Part shown: piece after piece, positions 60,692-64,000 of the stretch
Layout: every line of letters begins with the position of its first letter
Numbering within the stretch: the stretch's first letter is position 1
Assembly (NCBI GenBank): GCA_910574185.1
Contig: CAJSZQ010000001.1
Coordinates: forward strand, 1 to 64,000
Source of the DNA: Lachnospiraceae bacterium
Lineage (GTDB): Bacteria > Bacillota > Clostridia > Lachnospirales > Lachnospiraceae
Direction: 5' to 3'
Length of the DNA: 64,000 nucleotides
The notes under the pieces: generated by a model
Databases searched by the model: none
What the model saw: the letters and a program-made list of their open reading frames with translations, nothing else
Told to the model about the DNA's origin: nothing
Translations under genes and position numbers: made by a program

Positions 60692-61600
60692 TTAGATAAA
60701 ATGAGGAGCATCCTTTTCCTCTCCAAATACCGTTTTCTTATGACTTAATCCTGTTTTATTCTCCTCCGTCCAGCTTTTCCCGGCGCTTCCACTAATAACC
60801 ATCAGCTCTTTCAACCTCATGGTAAAGCCTTTCATAATATTGGGCCACAATTGTTCAATATCCTCATTCCTCCAGTCAGTCTCCTCAAGCAGAAGCTGTA
60901 TGTTCTGCAAAAGCTCGCTGCACACATTCACCTTATTGATGCCCATCCTGCAGGCTTTCCTAATATTATCATCCCCGCTTCCCGAACCTCCATGAAGAAC
61001 CAGCGGTATCTTAAGCGCCTCCTTTAATTCTTTCAATAAATCAAAATCCAGGTCAGGCGTTCCCTTATATAACCCATGGGCCGTACCGATTGCCACTGCA
61101 AGACAGTCGCAGCCCGTTTCTTCCACAAACCGCTTCGCCTCCTCCGGCTTGGTAAATGTTTTCTTCCTCTCATCCGGATCGTCTTTGGCGCTCCCTACAT
61201 GTCCCAGCTCCGCTTCTACCGTCACCCCCACTGCATGGGCAATCTTTACAAGTTCCTTCACCTGAGCTGCATTTTCTTCATAGGGAAGAAATGAACGGTC
61301 TACCATAATAGACGTGTAACCTCCACGAATCGCAGCGATTGCGTGAGTAAAATCCGTACCATGATCCTGATTAATGGCAACCGGAACAGAGGCCTGTTCG
61401 GCAAGTCTCCTGAAATACCACCCCTGCTCAATCACATCCGGGCTTGTATCAAAGCACACATCCAGAATCACCGGGGCTTTCATCTCCTCCGCCGCCATAA
61501 TAGCTGCCCTTGCATCCATTTCATAGTAAACATTCGGCGCCATTACCGCATAATTGTTTTTATCTGCATGTTCCAGCAGAGCCTTCATTGTTACCAGCAT
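60692..61600 (-). CDS. Class II fructose/tagatose-bisphosphate aldolase
   Basis: 302 residues. Class II FBA fold: INQDHGTDFTHAIAAIRGGY with a zinc ligand His, EAELGHVGSAKDDPDERKKT for the catalytic part, and LVLHGGSGSGDDNIRKACRM, IDENVC-type NKVNVC near the end. It splits a ketose bisphosphate (fructose, tagatose or similar) into triose phosphates. No sugar-phosphate kinase is visible beside it, so the substrate of the pathway is uncertain. Confidence 0.88.
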   Translation of the reverse strand: MLVTMKALLEHADKNNYAVMAPNVYYEMDARAAIMAAEEMKAPVILDVCFDTSPDVIEQGWYFRRLAEQASVPVAINQDHGTDFTHAIAAIRGGYTSIMVDRSFLPYEENAAQVKELVKIAHAVGVTVEAELGHVGSAKDDPDERKKTFTKPEEAKRFVEETGCDCLAVAIGTAHGLYKGTPDLDFDLLKELKEALKIPLVLHGGSGSGDDNIRKACRMGINKVNVCSELLQNIQLLLEETDWRNEDIEQLWPNIMKGFTMRLKELMVISGSAGKSWTEENKTGLSHKKTVFGEEKDAPHFI

Positions 61601-61632
61601 ATCTCTTCCTCCTTCTGCAAAAAAACGATTGT

Positions 61633-62793
61633 CTAACGGTAAGATTTCTCAAGAATCCCAAGCATCTCCTCCCGCGTTAAGGGTTTCGGTTCATGTGCAA
61701 TCATAAAATACTGCATGTCAAATGCACTATCGCAGATTACCGGAAGCTCCTCCCTGGTGAATCCATAATCGGAAAGCTTCACCTCGTCCACTCCGCAGGC
61801 TTTTTCATATTCCATAAGGAGCCGCACCATATCTTCCGGCCGACCGTATTTTCCTCCTGAAAATGCAGATGCCATCTGAGCGTACCGCTCTGGTATAATC
61901 TGTTCAAACGCTTTGAAATACTCTATGGATGTTGCAAGCAAAGCAGCGCCATGAGGGATATCATGATATGCGCCCATAGTCTGGGAAATGGAATGGTTGC
62001 CGGTACAGTCTGAAATCGCCTCAACCACTCCTGAGCAAGTGCTTGCAAGGGCGATATCCTCTCTTGCATCTATATCATTCCCATTCTGGACAGCCTTAAT
62101 AATACTTTTTCCTATCAGAGAAATACTTTTTAACGCATAGATATCGCTGATTGGCGTCGCTACATTAGCAATATAGCCTTCCATTGCATGAAACAATGCG
62201 TCAAATCCCTGAAAGGCCGTAAGCTTTGGGGGTACAGAGACCATAACCTCCGCGTCGACAAACGCCGCATAGGCAAACATCCTCGGAGAACCAAATCCCA
62301 ATTTCTCATTGGTTTCTTCTTTGGTAACCACCACCCAAGGGTCCGCTTCACTACCGGTTCCCGCGCTAGTTGGAATTGCAATAATCGGAAGCGGGTTTTT
62401 AGAAATGCATAATCCTTTCCCGGAACCTGTATCCACGTAATCCCAGAAATCACCGCCGTTCACCGCTAAAACCGCAATGGATTTCGCCGTATCAATACTG
62501 CTTCCTCCGCCAAACGCCACAACCATGTCGCACTGTTCCCTCCTGCACATTTCTGCGCCCTCGGCAACAATCGTCTTCGTGGGATTCGGTTTTACCTGAT
62601 TAAACACCGCGTTGTCCGCTCCCGCTTTCTTAAGCAGCGCCTGTATGCGCGCCAGATGCCCCTGCTCTGTAATCCAGCTTTCGTCTGTAATTACGATTAA
62701 CGCTCTCTTCCCTGGCAGCGTGATTTTACCCAATTCCTCAATACATCCTCTGCCGAAATGTAACTGGACCGGCATATAAAATTTATGATTCAT
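61633..62793 (-). CDS. Iron-containing alcohol dehydrogenase
   Basis: 386 residues. Fe-ADH family: VAFGGGSSIDTAKSIAVLAV for NAD binding, PIIAIPTSAGTGSEADPWVV, and the metal-binding FDALFHAMEGYIANVATPIS and MGAYHDIPHGAALLATSIEY. It probably reduces an aldehyde product or oxidises a (phospho)polyol in the operon. It is the first gene after the MerR-type promoter. Confidence 0.88.
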   Translation of the reverse strand: MNHKFYMPVQLHFGRGCIEELGKITLPGKRALIVITDESWITEQGHLARIQALLKKAGADNAVFNQVKPNPTKTIVAEGAEMCRREQCDMVVAFGGGSSIDTAKSIAVLAVNGGDFWDYVDTGSGKGLCISKNPLPIIAIPTSAGTGSEADPWVVVTKEETNEKLGFGSPRMFAYAAFVDAEVMVSVPPKLTAFQGFDALFHAMEGYIANVATPISDIYALKSISLIGKSIIKAVQNGNDIDAREDIALASTCSGVVEAISDCTGNHSISQTMGAYHDIPHGAALLATSIEYFKAFEQIIPERYAQMASAFSGGKYGRPEDMVRLLMEYEKACGVDEVKLSDYGFTREELPVICDSAFDMQYFMIAHEPKPLTREEMLGILEKSYR

Positions 62794-62891
62794 CCTTTCT
62801 ATTAATCCTTTCTAAAATTTTTGTGGCGAATAATATTGTTGCAACATCATATTATGAACCATAATTTTTGTACATTTCTTGTACTGATTAA

Positions 62892-62922
62892 ACTATACTC
62901 TATCTAGTTACTATAAGGTCAA
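62892..62922 (-). promoter_or_regulatory. MerR-type promoter of the sugar operon
   Basis: TTGACC (62917-62922) and TATAGT (62892-62897) on the minus strand are 19 bp apart, which is too long for normal sigma-70 use but typical for MerR-activated promoters. The spacer has the partial dyad TAGTAACTA, a likely operator. It lies 99 bp before the Fe-dehydrogenase gene. The divergent MerR gene at 63245 is the likely activator. Confidence 0.6.
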
Positions 62923-63075
62923 GTATATTTTCTTTGTTATGGTTTTCACAAATAAACGCTTTATTTTTTGTATAATTTTACTATTAACACTATATTTATC
63001 GACTATATTTACAATAAACCGTCAATTATTCACACAATAAAACATTATACTACGTATAATTAATTACAATTTTTA

Positions 63076-63120
63076 TTGACAAAAACTTTATAGAATTATA
63101 AAATTATTATAATTTTATAA
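63076..63120 (+). promoter_or_regulatory. merR promoter overlapping a perfect palindrome
   Basis: TTGACA (63076-63081) and TAAAAT (63099-63104) are 17 bp apart. A perfect dyad, TTATAAAATTA / TAATTTTATAA with a TTA centre (63096-63120), covers the -10 region. It may be an operator or a terminal hairpin. Confidence 0.6.
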
Positions 63121-63244
63121 AAGAACAACAAATGAATTTCTCATCTCCTGCGCTCACTTAGCAAACCAAGATATTTTCCTAATCCAATTCGCGTCCGCCG
63201 GCCAACATGTAAACAGTAACCAATACAATTAAGAAGGAATTAAT

Positions 63245-64000
63245 ATGGATTATAAAAAACTTACCATTGGACAAATGGCTGAACTGAACCGGGTTTCTAC
63301 CCAGACCCTCAGATACTATGACAAATTCGGAATACTCAAGCCTAATTTGTATAATAAAGACACCGGATACCGGTATTACAACATGTCCCAGTGCGCCGTT
63401 CTCGACACTATCACACATATGAAATCACTGAATATGCCTTTAGAACAAATTAAGGCTTATATTGATACCGGCGATTATGATTCTTTTATCTCAGAACTGA
63501 CAGACAAATACACAAAAATCAAAGAAGAAATCCGACGTTTAGAAAACATCGAAGCCGTATTAAAACGCAAAATCGACGACTACCAAAAGCGTTCCCTGCT
63601 TCCCCCAGACGGGGTTCCATATATTGAAGTAATACATCAAAGGCAAATATATAAATTTGATACTCATATCAATTACTATTATAACGGCAATTCTATAGAA
63701 CAATACGAGCACATGCTGCGTCTATTCAAAAACCATCTGCTAGAGAAGGATTTGGGAATTGAATATTTCTATAATGTGGGAAGTATTATGAAAAAAGAAG
63801 ATTTTATTAACCAGAATTATGTATCTACTGAATTATTCATTTTTCTGCAAGCTCAACACACCTTTAAAAAATACGATATAATAAAACCAAACACTTATCT
63901 GTGCATGACCTGTGAGAATACAGATACCGAGACTGAATATATCCAGCTTATGTACGATACCATAGAAAAAAACTACTACCAGATAGCAGGAGACTACATC
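63245..64000 (+). CDS. MerR-family regulator (3' end cut by window)
   Basis: 252 residues visible; the gene runs beyond the window. The N-terminal winged HTH has LTIGQMAELNRVSTQTLRYY, DKFGILKPN and YNMSQCAVLDTITHMKSLNM. A coiled coil follows (about 80-118, SELTDKYTKIKEEIRRLENI). The C-terminal part (from about 120) resembles the effector-binding domain of BmrR-type regulators. It is divergent from the PTS/dehydrogenase operon and probably activates it at the 19-bp spacer promoter. The inducer is unknown. Confidence 0.85.
   Translation, partial: MDYKKLTIGQMAELNRVSTQTLRYYDKFGILKPNLYNKDTGYRYYNMSQCAVLDTITHMKSLNMPLEQIKAYIDTGDYDSFISELTDKYTKIKEEIRRLENIEAVLKRKIDDYQKRSLLPPDGVPYIEVIHQRQIYKFDTHINYYYNGNSIEQYEHMLRLFKNHLLEKDLGIEYFYNVGSIMKKEDFINQNYVSTELFIFLQAQHTFKKYDIIKPNTYLCMTCENTDTETEYIQLMYDTIEKNYYQIAGDYI

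Overview
The window looks like a low-GC Gram-positive anaerobe of the Clostridia, most likely a Lachnospiraceae gut commensal. The basis is gene content: rlmD, pcrA, a DUF1847 gene, a mannose-family PTS, class B sortase, Cna-B adhesin and Tn1549-like conjugation genes. This is a family-level inference, not a species call.

Positions 1 to about 2757 are flanking DNA: a hairpin-rich stretch, a small XRE repressor, a gene broken by a nonsense codon, a tiny hydrophobic toxin-like peptide, and the detached 3' end of an rlmD gene.

From about 2758 to 48578 lies one integrated conjugative element (ICE) of about 45.8 kb. It sits in the 3' end of rlmD and is bounded by an 11-bp core, GTCTCCACATG, at 2758-2768 and 48568-48578. 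Its left end has a large serine recombinase, a SHOCT-like small protein, a MazF-type toxin and a sigma-70-like regulator. A low-GC cassette (6540-12446) encodes a VanG/VanL-type vancomycin-resistance operon in the order vanR, vanS, D-Ala-D-Ser ligase, vanXY, vanTm, vanTr. The serine racemase VanT is split into separate membrane and racemase genes. Then follow the conjugation genes: cell-wall hydrolase, sortase B, VirB4, PrgI-like, VirB6/TrbL-like, Maff2-like, VirD4, PcfB-like, MOBP relaxase and MobC. After these come a TOPRIM primase-like protein, a trypsin-like protease cargo gene, a 2956-residue methylase/helicase with tnpV nested in another frame, a run of coupled small genes, a giant thioester/Cna-B adhesin, and parA/parB.

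From 48537 to the end is chromosome: rlmD with an ICE-supplied end, a small membrane protein, pcrA, a DUF1847 gene, and a solitary AT-rich type IIG-like restriction-modification gene. A catabolic operon follows (Fe-alcohol dehydrogenase, class II aldolase, PTS IIA-IIB-IIC-IID, Zn-alcohol dehydrogenase), with a divergent MerR regulator cut by the window edge. The operon promoter has the 19-bp spacer typical of MerR-activated promoters.

The most unusual points are the split vanT, a recombinase whose C-terminus changes between integrated and circular forms, tnpV overprinted on the giant helicase, and a protease gene bracketed by a 17-bp direct repeat. I saw no tRNA, rRNA or CRISPR array.
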